This document shows positions 18,773 through 28,152 of a stretch of DNA of 64,000 bases, in pieces. Every line of letters begins with the position of its first letter. Position 1 is the stretch's first letter. Below the pieces are notes generated by a model, which saw only the letters and a program-made list of their open reading frames with translations, was not told where the DNA came from and ran no database searches. The position numbers and the translations under genes are program-made. The DNA is from Telluria mixta. Lineage in GTDB: Bacteria > Pseudomonadota > Gammaproteobacteria > Burkholderiales > Burkholderiaceae_D. The stretch spans positions 434,001 to 498,000 of the forward strand of contig NZ_CP119520.1 of NCBI RefSeq assembly GCF_029223865.1, written 5' to 3'.

Positions 18773-20781
18773 TCCCGGAACTGGGTAACGTCGCGCTGGT
18801 GCTGGCGCTGTGCCTCGCCGTCCTGCAGGGTACGCTGCCGCTCGCCGGCTCGCTGAACGGCAACGCGCGCTGGCTGGCGCTGGCGCGCACCGCGGCTGTC
18901 GGCCAGGCGCTGTTCGTCACGCTGGCGTTCGCGATCCTCGTGCACGCGTTCGCCGTCAACGATTTTTCCGTCGCCTACGTGGCCGGCAACTCGAACACGG
19001 CGCTGCCGCTCGTCTACCGCATCACGGCGACGTGGGGCGGACACGAAGGGTCGCTGCTGCTGTGGGTGCAGACGCTCGCGCTGTGGACGCTCGCCGTCGT
19101 CGCGTTCAGCCGCCAGCTGCCGCCGGCGACGTCCGCGCGCGTGCTGGCCGTGATGGGCCTCGTCGCCATCGGCTTCCTGTCGTTCACGCTGTTCACGTCG
19201 AATCCGTTCGACCGCAGCCTGCCCGCGCCCCTGGACGGCAAGGACCTGAACCCGCTGCTGCAGGACGTGGGCATGATCGTGCATCCGCCGCTGCTGTACA
19301 TGGGCTATGTCGGGTTCTCCGTCGCCTTCGCGTTCGCCATCGCAGCCTTGATCGGCGGCGAGCTGGATGCGGCCTGGGCGCGCTGGGCGCGGCCGTGGAC
19401 GCTCGTCGCCTGGACCTTCCTCACGCTCGGCATCTTCCTCGGCAGCTTCTGGGCCTATTACGAACTGGGCTGGGGCGGCTGGTGGTTCTGGGACGCCGTG
19501 GAAAACGCGTCGTTCATGCCCTGGCTCGTCGGCGCGGCGCTGATCCACTCGCTGGCCGTCACGGAAAAGCGCGGCGCCTTCCGCAACTGGACCGTGCTGC
19601 TCGCGATCCTCGCGTTCTCGTTGTCGCTGCTGGGCACCTTCCTCGTCCGCTCCGGCGTGCTGACGTCCGTGCACGCGTTCGCGTCCGATCCGCGCCGCGG
19701 CCTGTTCATCCTCGTGTTCCTCGCCATCGTCATCGGCGGCTCGCTGGCGCTGTACGCGTGGCGCGCGCCGACCATTGGCCTCGGCGGCCGCTTTGCACTC
19801 TTCTCGCGCGAGTCGCTTCTGCTGGTGAACAACGTGCTGCTGCTCGTGGCCGCAGCCACCGTGCTGCTGGGCACCCTGTATCCGCTGTTCCTCGATGCGC
19901 TGGGCGGCGGCAAGATCTCCGTCGGCCCGCCGTATTTCGAGACCGTGTTCGTGCCGCTGATGGTGCCCGTGCTGCTGCTGATCGCCGTCGGTCCGTTCGT
20001 CCCGTGGAAGAACGGTTCGCTGCGCGACGTGGCCGTGCGCCTGCGTCCGGCCGCGCTGCTGGCCGTGCTGCTGACCGTGGTGCTGGGCGCGGCCGGCTTG
20101 TTCGTCGTGCGCGGCTCGCCGACGGTCGCGCTGGGCGTGCTGCTGGCCGCATGGACGCTCTCCGCCACGTTGCAGCACGTGGTCCGCAACCTGAGCCAGG
20201 CGCCGCGCGGCACGTCGCTCGCCCGGCGCGCGTCTCGCCAGGGCGCGGCCTGGTGGGGCATGGTGATCGCGCATGCGGGCGTCGGCATCTTCGTCATCGG
20301 CGTCACGCTCGTCAAGGGCACGGAGACGGCGGACGACGTGAGCCTGCGCGTGGGCGGCAGCGCCCGCGCGGGCGACTACACGTTCACGTTCGAGGGACTG
20401 GAAAAAATCCGCGCCTCCAACTACGTCGGCGCGCGCGCCACGTTCGCCGTCACGCTGGACGGCGCGCGCGTCGCGACGCTCCATCCGGAAAAACGTTTCT
20501 ACACGGTGCAGCAGATGCCGACGACGGAAGCCGCCATCGACCGCGGTATCGCGCGCGACCTGTACGTGTCGCTGGGCGAACTGACGAAGGACGGCACGTG
20601 GATCGTGCGCGTCCAGCACAAGCCCTTCATGGGCTGGATCTGGGCCGGCTGCCTTGTCATCGCCGCAGGCGGACTGCTGGCCGCCGTCGACCGCCGCTAC
20701 CGCACGCGCCGCGTCGCCGCCCCGGACACCGCCCGCGCCGCGCCGGCCATCCCCGTTCCATCATCATCGAGGTCCGCATGA
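18769..20781 (+). CDS. ccmF: Cytochrome c heme lyase subunit CcmF
   Basis: 670 residues with about 14 or 15 membrane spans. The WWD heme-handling motif is present ([20 protein letters not shown], about residues 235-254), with conserved histidines in [11 protein letters not shown] (about 87) and [12 protein letters not shown] (about 165). It performs stereospecific ligation of heme from CcmE to reduced CXXCH apocytochromes in the periplasm. Overlaps ccmE and ccmG. The window encodes several c-type cytochromes that need this machinery. Confidence 0.95.
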   Translation: MIPELGNVALVLALCLAVLQGTLPLAGSLNGNARWLALARTAAVGQALFVTLAFAILVHAFAVNDFSVAYVAGNSNTALPLVYRITATWGGHEGSLLLWVQTLALWTLAVVAFSRQLPPATSARVLAVMGLVAIGFLSFTLFTSNPFDRSLPAPLDGKDLNPLLQDVGMIVHPPLLYMGYVGFSVAFAFAIAALIGGELDAAWARWARPWTLVAWTFLTLGIFLGSFWAYYELGWGGWWFWDAVENASFMPWLVGAALIHSLAVTEKRGAFRNWTVLLAILAFSLSLLGTFLVRSGVLTSVHAFASDPRRGLFILVFLAIVIGGSLALYAWRAPTIGLGGRFALFSRESLLLVNNVLLLVAAATVLLGTLYPLFLDALGGGKISVGPPYFETVFVPLMVPVLLLIAVGPFVPWKNGSLRDVAVRLRPAALLAVLLTVVLGAAGLFVVRGSPTVALGVLLAAWTLSATLQHVVRNLSQAPRGTSLARRASRQGAAWWGMVIAHAGVGIFVIGVTLVKGTETADDVSLRVGGSARAGDYTFTFEGLEKIRASNYVGARATFAVTLDGARVATLHPEKRFYTVQQMPTTEAAIDRGIARDLYVSLGELTKDGTWIVRVQHKPFMGWIWAGCLVIAAGGLLAAVDRRYRTRRVAAPDTARAAPAIPVPSSSRSA

Positions 20782-21305
20782 AACGCTACGCCATCCCGCT
20801 CGGCATCTTCGCCATCCTGCTCGTCTTCCTCGGCGTCGGCCTGCGCCTGAAGCCGCAGGAAGTCCCGTCCCCGTTCATCGGCAAGCCTGCGCCCGCCTTC
20901 AAGCTCAGCCAGCTCGAACAGGCCGACAGGACGTTCTCGCCGCAGGACATGCGCGGCAAGGTCTGGCTGTTCAACGTGTGGGCGTCGTGGTGCACGTCGT
21001 GCCGCGCCGAGCATCCGGTGCTCGTGGAGTTCGCGAAGCAGGCGGCCGTGCCGATCGTGGGCCTGAACTACATGGACGTGCGCGAAGACGGCAGCCGCTG
21101 GCTCGACAGGTTCGGCAATCCGTACGCGCTGTCCGTGTTCGACGCGGACGGCAAGGTCGGCACGGACTACGGCGTGTACGGCGTGCCCGAGACCTTCGTC
21201 ATCGACCGCCAGGGCAACATCCGCCTCAAGCTGACCGGTCCCGTGACGCCGGAGATCATCAAGAACACCCTGCTGCCGCTGATCCGGGAACTGGAACATG
21301 CGTAA
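20778..21305 (+). CDS. ccmG: Thioredoxin-like apocytochrome reductant CcmG (DsbE)
   Basis: 175 residues with an N-terminal membrane anchor and a periplasmic thioredoxin fold. The active site is WCTSC (C72/C75), and the GVYGVPETFVID segment carries the cis-proline. It keeps the CXXCH cysteines of apocytochromes reduced for heme attachment and receives electrons from a DsbD-type protein; a ScsB/DsbD-like gene lies at 34.1 kb. Overlaps ccmF by four and ccmH by eight bases. Confidence 0.93.
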   Translation: MKRYAIPLGIFAILLVFLGVGLRLKPQEVPSPFIGKPAPAFKLSQLEQADRTFSPQDMRGKVWLFNVWASWCTSCRAEHPVLVEFAKQAAVPIVGLNYMDVREDGSRWLDRFGNPYALSVFDADGKVGTDYGVYGVPETFVIDRQGNIRLKLTGPVTPEIIKNTLLPLIRELEHA

Positions 21306-21699
21306 GCGCTTCGCCACCCTGCTGCTGTGCGCGGCGCTCGCTCCGGCCAGCGCGCAACCGGACGATGCGACACTTGACCGGCGCGTCGAGCGCGTGACCG
21401 CGGAGCTGCGCTGCCTCGTGTGCCAGAACCAGACGATCGCGGACTCGCACGCGGAGCTGGCCCTGATGCTGAAGCGCCAGGTGCGCGACATGCTGGCGCG
21501 CGGCGCCACCGACCGGCAGGCCATCGACTTCATGGTGCAGCGCTACGGCGACTTCGTGCTGTACCGCCCACCCGTCAAGGCCAGCACGTGGCTGCTGTGG
21601 TTCGGCCCCTTCGGCCTGCTGCTGGCCGGCCTCGCCCTGCTGTTCGCCCGCCTGCGCGCGCGCCAGTTCGAACCCGACAATGAGGAGTCTGCCGCATGA
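21298..21699 (+). CDS. ccmH: Cytochrome c biogenesis protein CcmH (CcmL)
   Basis: 133 residues: a cleavable signal peptide ending near ASAQ, the redox motif LRCLVCQNQ (C39/C42) that forms mixed disulfides with apocytochrome c, and one C-terminal transmembrane helix. This is the short CcmH form, with the TPR part encoded separately as ccmI downstream. It works with CcmG to present reduced apocytochrome to CcmF. Eight-base overlap with ccmG. Confidence 0.92.
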   Translation: MRKRFATLLLCAALAPASAQPDDATLDRRVERVTAELRCLVCQNQTIADSHAELALMLKRQVRDMLARGATDRQAIDFMVQRYGDFVLYRPPVKASTWLLWFGPFGLLLAGLALLFARLRARQFEPDNEESAA

Positions 21700-22382
21700 C
21701 GTCTTTCCTGCTCGGCGCGATCGCCCTGGTGGCCATCGCCCTCGCCTTCGCCCTGGCGCCGCTGCTGCGCCGTCACCCGGCCGGCCTTGCGCCTCGCCCC
21801 GACCGCGACTGGTCACCCATCGCCATCGGCCTCGTGCTCCCCGCGGCCGCCGTGGCGCTGTACGCGGCCATCGGCACGCCGCAGGCCGTGCTGGCGCCGC
21901 CGACGCAGGCGGACACGCCGGCGATCGGTCCCGCGCAGATCGAGGCGATGGTGAACCGCCTGGCCGAACGCCTCAAGAATGAACCTGACGACGCCGAAGG
22001 CTGGCGCATGCTCGCGCACTCGTACGAGACGCTGCGCCGCTTCGATGCCGCGGTGGAGGCCTACCGCCACCTGATCGCGCTGGAGCCGAACAATGCGAAC
22101 GGGCTGACCGACGCCGCCGTCGCGCTGGGGATGGCGATGAACCAGGATTTGTCGGGCGAACCGGAACGGCTGATCGACCGCGCGCTAGCCATCAACCCGA
22201 ACCATGTGCAGGCGCTCGCGCTGAAGGGCAGCGCCGCCTACGAACGGGGCGATTACGCGCAGGCGATCCCACCGTGGAAAAAAATCCTGGCGATGGTGCC
22301 GCAGGATTCGGAGATGGCCCGCTCGATCGGGGCCAGTGTGGAGAAGGCGGAAGCGTTGGCGGCCAAGAGTTCGAAACGTTGA
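21696..22382 (+). CDS. ccmI: TPR apocytochrome c chaperone CcmI
   Basis: 228 residues. Two N-terminal membrane helices (residues about 3-20 and 45-62) are followed by tetratricopeptide repeats (for example WRMLAHSYETLRRFDAAVEA and ALKGSAAYERGDYAQAIPPW). The family binds the C-terminus of apocytochromes and delivers them to the CcmFH ligase. Four-base overlap with ccmH; last gene of the cluster. A REP pair follows within ten bases. Confidence 0.88.
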   Translation: MTSFLLGAIALVAIALAFALAPLLRRHPAGLAPRPDRDWSPIAIGLVLPAAAVALYAAIGTPQAVLAPPTQADTPAIGPAQIEAMVNRLAERLKNEPDDAEGWRMLAHSYETLRRFDAAVEAYRHLIALEPNNANGLTDAAVALGMAMNQDLSGEPERLIDRALAINPNHVQALALKGSAAYERGDYAQAIPPWKKILAMVPQDSEMARSIGASVEKAEALAAKSSKR

Positions 22383-22387
22383 AAAAC

Positions 22388-22472
22388 CGTCGTTCCCGCG
22401 CAGGCGGGAACCTAAGTTGGTGGCGCTGCCGCGGCGCGTACAAATTGGGTCCCCGCCTGCGCGGGGACGACG
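22388..22472. repeat. REPIN: two REP palindromes in inverted orientation
   Basis: CGTCGTTCCCGCGCAGGCGGGAACC (22388-22412) and the inverted near-copy GGTCCCCGCCTGCGCGGGGACGACG (22448-22472). Each is itself palindromic. They separate the convergent ccmI and HtrA-like genes and probably act as a bidirectional transcript barrier. Confidence 0.8.
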
Positions 22473-22479
22473 TAGGTGC

Positions 22480-23871
22480 TCAGTGAGCTTCGGGACGCAG
22501 CATCACGAACTGCGACGTATCTCCCCGCCGCACGAGCAATACCGATGCCTTCCCCGCCTTGTCGGCCTGCTTCGCGAACGCCGCGGCACTGGCCACGTCC
22601 GCATTGTCGAGCGCAAGGATGATATCTCCCGGGCGCACGCCGGCCACCTGCGCCGCGCCTTCCACCTTGTCGACCACCACGCCGGTGCGTGCGCCCAGTT
22701 CCGCCTTCTGCGCCGCCGTCAGGTCCAGCACCGACACGCCCAGCCGGTTGCCCGGCGCCGCCGGCGCGGGTTGCGCGCGAACCTTCGGTGCCGGCCGTTC
22801 CGCTTCCAGCTCGGCCAGCGTGACGGTGACATGGCGTGCGGACCCGTTGCGCAGCACGGTCAGGTTGACCGTCGTGCCGGGCCGCGTGTCGGCCGCCAGG
22901 CGGCGCAGTTGCGCGCTGCGCTCGATGGCCGCACCGTTGAACGCGACGATGATGTCGCCGTCGCGCAGGCCCGCGCGTTCGGCCGGTCCGCCCCGTTCGA
23001 TGCGACCGACGAATCCGCCCTGCGTGTTCGCGAGACCCAGCGCGTCGGCCACGTCACGGTCGACGTCCGTCAGGTAGACGCCCATGCGGCCGCGCGTCAC
23101 GCGTCCGCTGCCCTTCAGTTGCCCGGCCACGCGCAGCGCGTCCTCGATCGGAATCGCGAACGAGATGCCCATGAAGCCGCCGGAGCGGCTGTAGATCTGC
23201 GAATTGATGCCGACCACTTCGCCGCGCAAATTGATCAGCGGGCCGCCCGAGTTGCCGGGATTGACCGGCACGTCGGTCTGGATGAGCGGCAGGAAGTCGC
23301 CCGTCTCGCGCGCGCGGGCGGAGACGATGCCCGCCGTGACCGTGTTGTCCAGGTCGAACGGCGAGCCGATCGCGATGACCCATTCGCCCGCTTTCGTGTT
23401 GCCCGAATTGCCCGTCGTGAGGGTCGGCAGGCCGGCGGCGTCGATCTTCAGGATCGCGACATCGGTGCGCTTGTCGGTGCCGACGACCCGCGCCCTGAAC
23501 TCGCGCCGGTCGGCCAGCTTGACGTACACCTCGTCGGCGCCGTCGACCACGTGCGCATTCGTCAGCACGTCGCCGTCGCGCGACACGATGAAGCCGGAGC
23601 CGACGCCGCGCCGCACGCGCTCCGGTGCTTCGTCCGACGGGAGCGGCGGATGATCGCGCGGCAGCGGCTCGCCGAAGAAGCGCCGGAACAGCTCGCGCGT
23701 CTCCGGGTCGTCGCTCTCATGCGCGGCCACGGTCCGCGTGGTGCGGATGTTGACCACGGCGGGACCGGCTTTCTCGACCAGCGTGCTGAAATCGGGCCCC
23801 ACCTCGACGGCTTGCGCGGCGCCGAGCACGCAGGCAAAAACAAGTGGAGACGCGTAACGGAAGGATGTCAT
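22480..23871 (-). CDS. Periplasmic serine protease/chaperone, HtrA (DegP/DegQ) family
   Basis: 463 residues from ATG 23871 (GTGGAG six bases upstream; another ATG two codons earlier is less well placed). A signal peptide ends near GAAQA. The trypsin-like catalytic triad is H107 (TNAHVVDG), D137 (RTDVAILK) and S208 (GNSGGPLIN). Two PDZ domains follow, about residues 260-350 and 375-460. It degrades or refolds damaged envelope proteins. It is the last gene of the leftward periplasmic operon, 19 bp from the lectin-like gene; quality control of secreted redox proteins is a plausible role. Confidence 0.9.
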   Translation of the reverse strand: MTSFRYASPLVFACVLGAAQAVEVGPDFSTLVEKAGPAVVNIRTTRTVAAHESDDPETRELFRRFFGEPLPRDHPPLPSDEAPERVRRGVGSGFIVSRDGDVLTNAHVVDGADEVYVKLADRREFRARVVGTDKRTDVAILKIDAAGLPTLTTGNSGNTKAGEWVIAIGSPFDLDNTVTAGIVSARARETGDFLPLIQTDVPVNPGNSGGPLINLRGEVVGINSQIYSRSGGFMGISFAIPIEDALRVAGQLKGSGRVTRGRMGVYLTDVDRDVADALGLANTQGGFVGRIERGGPAERAGLRDGDIIVAFNGAAIERSAQLRRLAADTRPGTTVNLTVLRNGSARHVTVTLAELEAERPAPKVRAQPAPAAPGNRLGVSVLDLTAAQKAELGARTGVVVDKVEGAAQVAGVRPGDIILALDNADVASAAAFAKQADKAGKASVLLVRRGDTSQFVMLRPEAH

Positions 23872-23890
23872 GGGCATCTCCACGGACCGG

Positions 23891-24589
23891 TCAGTTGACG
23901 GCGAAGCAGTACAACAGGCCCGCCCCACCGGTACTCACGAGATTCTCCTGCCCGCAGCCGCGGCTCGCATGCGCCGAGTTCCACGACGTGTTGCCGCCGC
24001 CGGTCCGGTCGAAGTGGCCCAGCTGCGTCGACGCATCCGCCGCGCTGCTCGTGTAGTTGCGGCACGTATGGTCGGCCGCGTCGGCGAACGCGCGGCCGTC
24101 CGGCGTCGACCCGGTGATGATGTCATGCTCGTTCGGCTTGTCGCCGAAGCCTTTCACCGGCTCGTTCTTTTCGTTGAAGACGGTGGCGCGCGTCAGGTTG
24201 TTGCCGAGGCGGGCCGCCTCCAGCGTGTCGCCGTGCAGGTGTGCGACGTCGCGCGCGACGACGGCGCCGCGCGTGTTGTACCACGGTCCCTGGCCGATGC
24301 GGTCGCGCGCGTTGACCGCGGGTTGGCCCTCCGACGCCTGCGTGCTGAGGTAGGCGTGCCAGGTGCGGTTGCCGGCACCGACCGTGGTCGCCAGTTTCTG
24401 GCACTGGGCATCGGCGCCGGCCAGGCCGCCGAGATTACCGCCCTTGCCGACGCCTTCGCTGGTGACGAAGAAGCCGAGCGGCTTCGCCGGGTCGGTCGAG
24501 CGCGCGGCGGATTGCTGGGCCACGGCCGGCAGGACGCAGGCGGTGGCGAGGAGCGCGGCTGCGACGGCCGCATGTTTCAGGTGAATCAT
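23891..24589 (-). CDS. Secreted lectin-like / DUF1554-type protein
   Basis: 232 residues with a clear signal peptide (MIHLKHAAVAAALLATACVLPAVAQ; shown only to mark the start). The mature part reads FFVTSEGVGKGGNLGGLAGADAQCQKLA near residues 40-67 and TWHAYLSTQ, a pattern I associate with DUF1554/endostatin-like or C-type-lectin-like folds of secreted proteins. Three cysteines in the mature chain (QCQ, TCRNY and RGCGQ, plus YCF near the end) could form disulfides. No catalytic motif is visible. It sits between the cytochrome c-prime and HtrA genes in the same operon, so it is probably periplasmic or surface-exposed. The family name is tentative. Confidence 0.5.
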   Translation of the reverse strand: MIHLKHAAVAAALLATACVLPAVAQQSAARSTDPAKPLGFFVTSEGVGKGGNLGGLAGADAQCQKLATTVGAGNRTWHAYLSTQASEGQPAVNARDRIGQGPWYNTRGAVVARDVAHLHGDTLEAARLGNNLTRATVFNEKNEPVKGFGDKPNEHDIITGSTPDGRAFADAADHTCRNYTSSAADASTQLGHFDRTGGGNTSWNSAHASRGCGQENLVSTGGAGLLYCFAVN

Positions 24590-24613
24590 TCAGGTCTCCG
24601 ATGTGATGACAGG

Positions 24614-25081
24614 TCAGTCCTTGGCCTTGAAGTCGTCGTGGCAGGCCTTGCAGGTGCGGGTCAGCTTGCCGTACTGGGTCTTGATGGCGGCCGCGTCGCC
24701 GCCGGCAGCCAGCGAGGCCAGCTCGTTCGCTTCCTTCGCGAAGCTCGCGCCCAGCTCACCGAAATGCTTCGTGTCCTTGAACGCTTCCGGCTTCGCACTC
24801 GTGTCGTGCCAGCCCTTGCCCTGCTCCGTGCCCGGCGCGAACAGCGAGCCCAGGCCCGAGTTGGCGACGGCGGCGATGGTGTTGGCGGCGCGCAGGACCT
24901 CGTCCTTGTTGTACTGGCCGTCCAGCGAGGCCTTGATGCGGCCGGAGTTCCAGGCCACGACCTGGAACGCCGACTGGCGCCACTTGATCAGGTTTTCCGG
25001 CTTCGGCCCCTGCTGGGCCAGTGCGGACGCGGAAGCCGCAATCACGGCGAGGGCGACGAGAGTCTTGGTACGCTTGTTCAT
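24614..25081 (-). CDS. Cytochrome c-prime (class II c-type cytochrome)
   Basis: 155 residues: signal peptide to about residue 22 (ASALAQ), a four-helix-bundle length, and a single C-terminal heme site CKACH (about residues 146-150) followed by DDFKAKD. A C-terminal CXXCH in a protein of this size is diagnostic of class II cytochromes. Family members bind NO or other small ligands or shuttle electrons in the periplasm. It needs the Ccm machinery encoded nearby. Lies 45 bp after the dienelactone hydrolase gene. Confidence 0.88.
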   Translation of the reverse strand: MNKRTKTLVALAVIAASASALAQQGPKPENLIKWRQSAFQVVAWNSGRIKASLDGQYNKDEVLRAANTIAAVANSGLGSLFAPGTEQGKGWHDTSAKPEAFKDTKHFGELGASFAKEANELASLAAGGDAAAIKTQYGKLTRTCKACHDDFKAKD

Positions 25082-25126
25082 CTTCTTCCTTCTGGTGGGG
25101 GTAAAAAAAGTGACGACGACCGGGCT

Positions 25127-26017
25127 TCAGGCACGCAGGGTCCGGTCGAACAGGGCCAGCGTGCGTTGCCACGCGAGCTTCGCCGCCGCGTCGTCATAGC
25201 GCGGCGTCGTATCGTTGTTGAAGCCGTGTTCCACGCCCGGGTACACGTAACCCTCGTGGCGGATCCCGGCCGACTTCAGCGCGGCCTCGTAGCCGGGCCA
25301 CGCTTCCAGCAGGCGCGCATCGTTGCCGGCGTGGTGGACGAGGACCTGCGCCTTGATCCGCGGGACGTCCGCCGGCGCGGGTGCGGCCCCGTAGAACGGC
25401 ACGGCGGCGGCCAGGTCGGGCAACCTCGTCGCCAGCAGGTTCGCGATCCCGCCGCCGTAGCAGAAGCCGACGACGCCGACCTTGCCGTTCGTGCCGGGCA
25501 GCGTCTTCAACGCGCCGGCAGCGGCGACGAAGTCTTCGCGCGTCTTCGCCTGGTCCAGTTTCGGGAACAGGGCACGGGCCTTGTCCTCGTCGCCGGGATA
25601 GCCGCCCAGCGGATACAAGGCGTCCGGCGCGAACGCGACATAGCCGGCGAGCGCGAGGCGGCGCGCGATGTCTTCGATGTGGGGGTTCAGGCCGCGGTTC
25701 TCGTGCACCACCAGCACGGCACCCGGCCTGCCCTGCGCATTTGCCGGGCGCACCAGGTAGCCGTGCACCTTGCCGTTGCCGTCCGGGGACGGAAACTCCA
25801 CGCGGCTGCCCACGATGCGCGGGTCGGTCGGCGCGACCTGCTGCGCCTGGGCGAAGTTGGGGCTCAACGCGGCGAGCAGCGCTTCAGCCGACAGCGCGCC
25901 CGCTGCGACCTTGCCGGCCGATTGCAGGAAGCCCCGGCGGCTCAAGTCGCCGTGCACGTATTTGTCGAACAGCTGCAGTACCTGCGGGTCGAAATCCTTC
26001 GCGGTCTTGCGGGTCAT
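25127..26017 (-). CDS. Dienelactone hydrolase-family enzyme, exported (Tat-type leader)
   Basis: 296 residues. The N-terminal 60 residues carry a twin-arginine pattern (DLSRRGFLQSAGKVAAG), so the enzyme is probably exported folded. The alpha/beta-hydrolase core has the nucleophile Cys in GFCYGGG (about residue 168), a catalytic Asp region HAGNDAR and His in VEHGFNND. Classical dienelactone hydrolases are cytoplasmic and open lactones in chlorocatechol breakdown; this periplasmic YghX-like variant has no assigned substrate. Its start overlaps the SMP-30 stop by four bases, which suggests the two enzymes act on related lactones or esters. Confidence 0.85.
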   Translation of the reverse strand: MTRKTAKDFDPQVLQLFDKYVHGDLSRRGFLQSAGKVAAGALSAEALLAALSPNFAQAQQVAPTDPRIVGSRVEFPSPDGNGKVHGYLVRPANAQGRPGAVLVVHENRGLNPHIEDIARRLALAGYVAFAPDALYPLGGYPGDEDKARALFPKLDQAKTREDFVAAAGALKTLPGTNGKVGVVGFCYGGGIANLLATRLPDLAAAVPFYGAAPAPADVPRIKAQVLVHHAGNDARLLEAWPGYEAALKSAGIRHEGYVYPGVEHGFNNDTTPRYDDAAAKLAWQRTLALFDRTLRA

Positions 26018-26964
26018 TTTGCACGCCCTTCGAAGCCCTGCGCCAGCAACGCGATCCTGTAGGCGGCGCCGCGGCCGACGACGTACAGCGTGTGCTTGCC
26101 GGGTCCGGAGAACGCGAGGTTCTGCGGCTTCTTCGGCAGCGCGATCACGCCGAGCGCGTCGCCGCGCGGGCCGAACACTTCGATGCCGGCGTTCGATGCC
26201 ACGTACAGGCGTCCGGCACCGTCGACCGCGAGGCCGTCCGCGCCGCTGGACCAGCCGTTATCTCCCTTGCTCCAGCCGGCCAGGCGGGCGAAATCGCGGC
26301 GCTTGCCGACCGTGCCGTCCGGCGCCACGTCGTACGCCAGCACGTGCTCGCCCTGTGTGTTGGCCACGTACAGCGTCTTTTCGTCGGGACTCAGCTGAAT
26401 GCCGTTCGGCCGCTCGATGTCGGCCGCCACGCGTTCCAGCTTGCCCGCCGCCGGGATGCGGTACACGGCCGGCTTGGCCACGGCATGCGCGTGCTGGCCG
26501 TTCCTCGCGCCCGGCGCCGCGCCGGAATCGGTGAAGTAGACGTTGCCGTTGCGGCCGACCACGAGGTCGTTCGGGCGGCCGAACGGCAGGCCGTCCCATT
26601 GGTCGGCCAGCGTGCGCGCCTTGTCCGCCGGCGCGACGATGCCCACGCGTGGCTCGCGCACCTGCACGGCGTACAGCGCGCCGCCCGCGCCGAAGCCGAG
26701 GCCATTCGAACCGTTGCTGTTGTCGAGGTAGGTCGACGTCGTGCCGTCGGCGCCAATGCGCGTGATGCGGTTGGCCGTCGTCTCCGTGAAGATCAGGCTC
26801 CCGTCGGCCAGCGCCAGCGGGCCCTCGGTGCCGTCGAAACCTTCCCTGATCAATTCGATCTTCGTGCCGGCCGCGGCGACGCCGGGGATGGCCGTCGCGA
26901 TGGTGTCCTGCGCCTGCGCCAGGCCGGCGGCGAGCGCGAGGACTGCGATGGTGATCTGTTTCAT
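26014..26964 (-). CDS. Secreted SMP-30/gluconolactonase-type beta-propeller protein
   Basis: 316 residues from ATG 26964 (upstream GAGGAG, then a signal peptide ending GLAQAQ). Six-bladed propeller family: EGPLALADGSLIFTE near residue 46, the metal-site asparagine/aspartate motifs GRPNDLVVGRNGNVYFTDS (about 128-146), RPNGIQLSPDEKTLYVANT and GADGLAVDGAGRLYVAS. Members are Ca-dependent lactonases or sugar-lactone hydrolases; this one is exported. Ten bases from the peroxiredoxin gene and overlapping the dienelactone hydrolase. A shared lactone-opening pathway is inference. Confidence 0.85.
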   Translation of the reverse strand: MKQITIAVLALAAGLAQAQDTIATAIPGVAAAGTKIELIREGFDGTEGPLALADGSLIFTETTANRITRIGADGTTSTYLDNSNGSNGLGFGAGGALYAVQVREPRVGIVAPADKARTLADQWDGLPFGRPNDLVVGRNGNVYFTDSGAAPGARNGQHAHAVAKPAVYRIPAAGKLERVAADIERPNGIQLSPDEKTLYVANTQGEHVLAYDVAPDGTVGKRRDFARLAGWSKGDNGWSSGADGLAVDGAGRLYVASNAGIEVFGPRGDALGVIALPKKPQNLAFSGPGKHTLYVVGRGAAYRIALLAQGFEGRAK

Positions 26965-26974
26965 GCGCTCCTCC

Positions 26975-27550
26975 TCATTTCGCGACGGCCAGCTTTTGCA
27001 CGGCCTGCAGCGCCTGTTCGACGTTCGCGCCCGGCGCCAGTCCACCGACAACCGCGGCGACCTTGCCGTTCGGCGTCACGATGAACGTGGTGCGTTCGGC
27101 GAAACCGTGGTCGATGTCCTTGCCGCGCGTGTCCTTGCGGCCCGGCGCGGCTTCGCGCACCGTCAGGTCGTACGACTTCGCGATGCGGCCGTCGGCATCC
27201 GACGCGACCGCGATCTTGCCGGCGCAGTACTCCGGATCGGCCGAGAAGTCGTTCAGGCGCGCGATGCTGTCCAGCGAGACGCCGACGATGCTCGCGCCGG
27301 CCGCGGCGAATTTTTCCTGGTTGACGGCGAATGCATGCGCCTGCACGTTGCAGCCGCCCGTATAGGCCGACGGGTAGAAGTACACGACCACGGGGCCCTT
27401 CTTCAGCGCGTCCTTGAGCGAATAGCCGAAGGCCTTGCCGGCCTGCGACGCCTGCGTCTTGAAGTCCGGGGCGCTGTCGCCCTCTTTCAGCGCGGCCGCG
27501 GCGGGCAGCGCGATCGATGCGGCCAGCACGGCCGCCACCAACAATTTCAT
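26975..27550 (-). CDS. Exported peroxiredoxin (AhpC/TSA, BCP-like)
   Basis: 191 residues from ATG 27550; an ATG one codon earlier overlaps the cytochrome stop by four bases, but AGGAG is better spaced for the second. A signal peptide ends near PAAAA. The thioredoxin-fold core has FYPSAYTGGCNVQAHAF, with C69 at the position of the peroxidatic cysteine, and a second cysteine in DPEYCAGKI (about 116). It is expected to reduce peroxides in the periplasm. Its place between the diheme cytochrome and SMP-30 suggests protection of the redox proteins or use of cytochrome-derived electrons. Confidence 0.83.
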   Translation of the reverse strand: MKLLVAAVLAASIALPAAAALKEGDSAPDFKTQASQAGKAFGYSLKDALKKGPVVVYFYPSAYTGGCNVQAHAFAVNQEKFAAAGASIVGVSLDSIARLNDFSADPEYCAGKIAVASDADGRIAKSYDLTVREAAPGRKDTRGKDIDHGFAERTTFIVTPNGKVAAVVGGLAPGANVEQALQAVQKLAVAK

Positions 27551-28143
27551 CATCTCTCCTGTATCCCTGATAGGTAATGCGCCAATACGTCGATCTCGGC
27601 GTCCGTCAATCCCTTCGTGGCCTCGTTCATCGTGCCGCCCGGGCTGTTCCTGCGTTCGCCGCTGCGCCATGCCAGCAACTGGTTGCGCAAGTACTTCACG
27701 TCCTGCCCGCCGATCACGGGAAACGCCGCGTTGCCGGTTCCCTTGCCCTGCGGGCCGTGGCAGGCCGCGCAGGTGGCGAACAGCCGCTGCGCCGTCGCCG
27801 CGTCGGCATGCGTCGCCTCGCCGCGCATCGCGGGCAGGCCGCCGTAGTACGCGGCGATGTCGGCGATGTCCGCTTCGTCCAGGCTCCTCGCCATGACCAT
27901 CATGTAGTCGTGTTTGCGCGCGCCGCTGCGAAAGTCCTGCAACTGCTTGACGATGTACGCCGGATACTGGCCGGCCAGCCGGGCGAACTTCCCGTCCTCG
28001 CCATTGCCGTTGCCGTCGGCGCCGTGGCATTCCTGGCAGCGCTCCGATTCCGACTTGATGCGGCCTGCTTCCACGTTGCCCGCCCATGCCGCGAGCGGCA
28101 GGACGAGCGCGAGGACGGCGCACGCGTTCTTCAGATTCTTCAA
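27550..28143 (-). CDS. Diheme cytochrome c (c4 type)
   Basis: 197 residues: a signal peptide to about residue 21 (AAWAG) and two class I heme domains with CQECHGADGNG (about 36) and CAACHGPQGKG (about 125), each with a downstream methionine (MMVMARSL and GGTMNEATKG). The tandem layout and length match cytochrome c4, a periplasmic electron carrier to terminal oxidases. The stop overlaps the peroxiredoxin start. Ten bases from the preceding monoheme cytochrome gene. Confidence 0.9.
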   Translation of the reverse strand: MKNLKNACAVLALVLPLAAWAGNVEAGRIKSESERCQECHGADGNGNGEDGKFARLAGQYPAYIVKQLQDFRSGARKHDYMMVMARSLDEADIADIAAYYGGLPAMRGEATHADAATAQRLFATCAACHGPQGKGTGNAAFPVIGGQDVKYLRNQLLAWRSGERRNSPGGTMNEATKGLTDAEIDVLAHYLSGIQER

Positions 28144-28152
28144 GCGCTGCGC

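Noticed and set aside
22388..22472. CRISPR-like repeat pair
   Set aside because: Two inverted palindromes with no regular spacers are a REPIN, not a CRISPR array.
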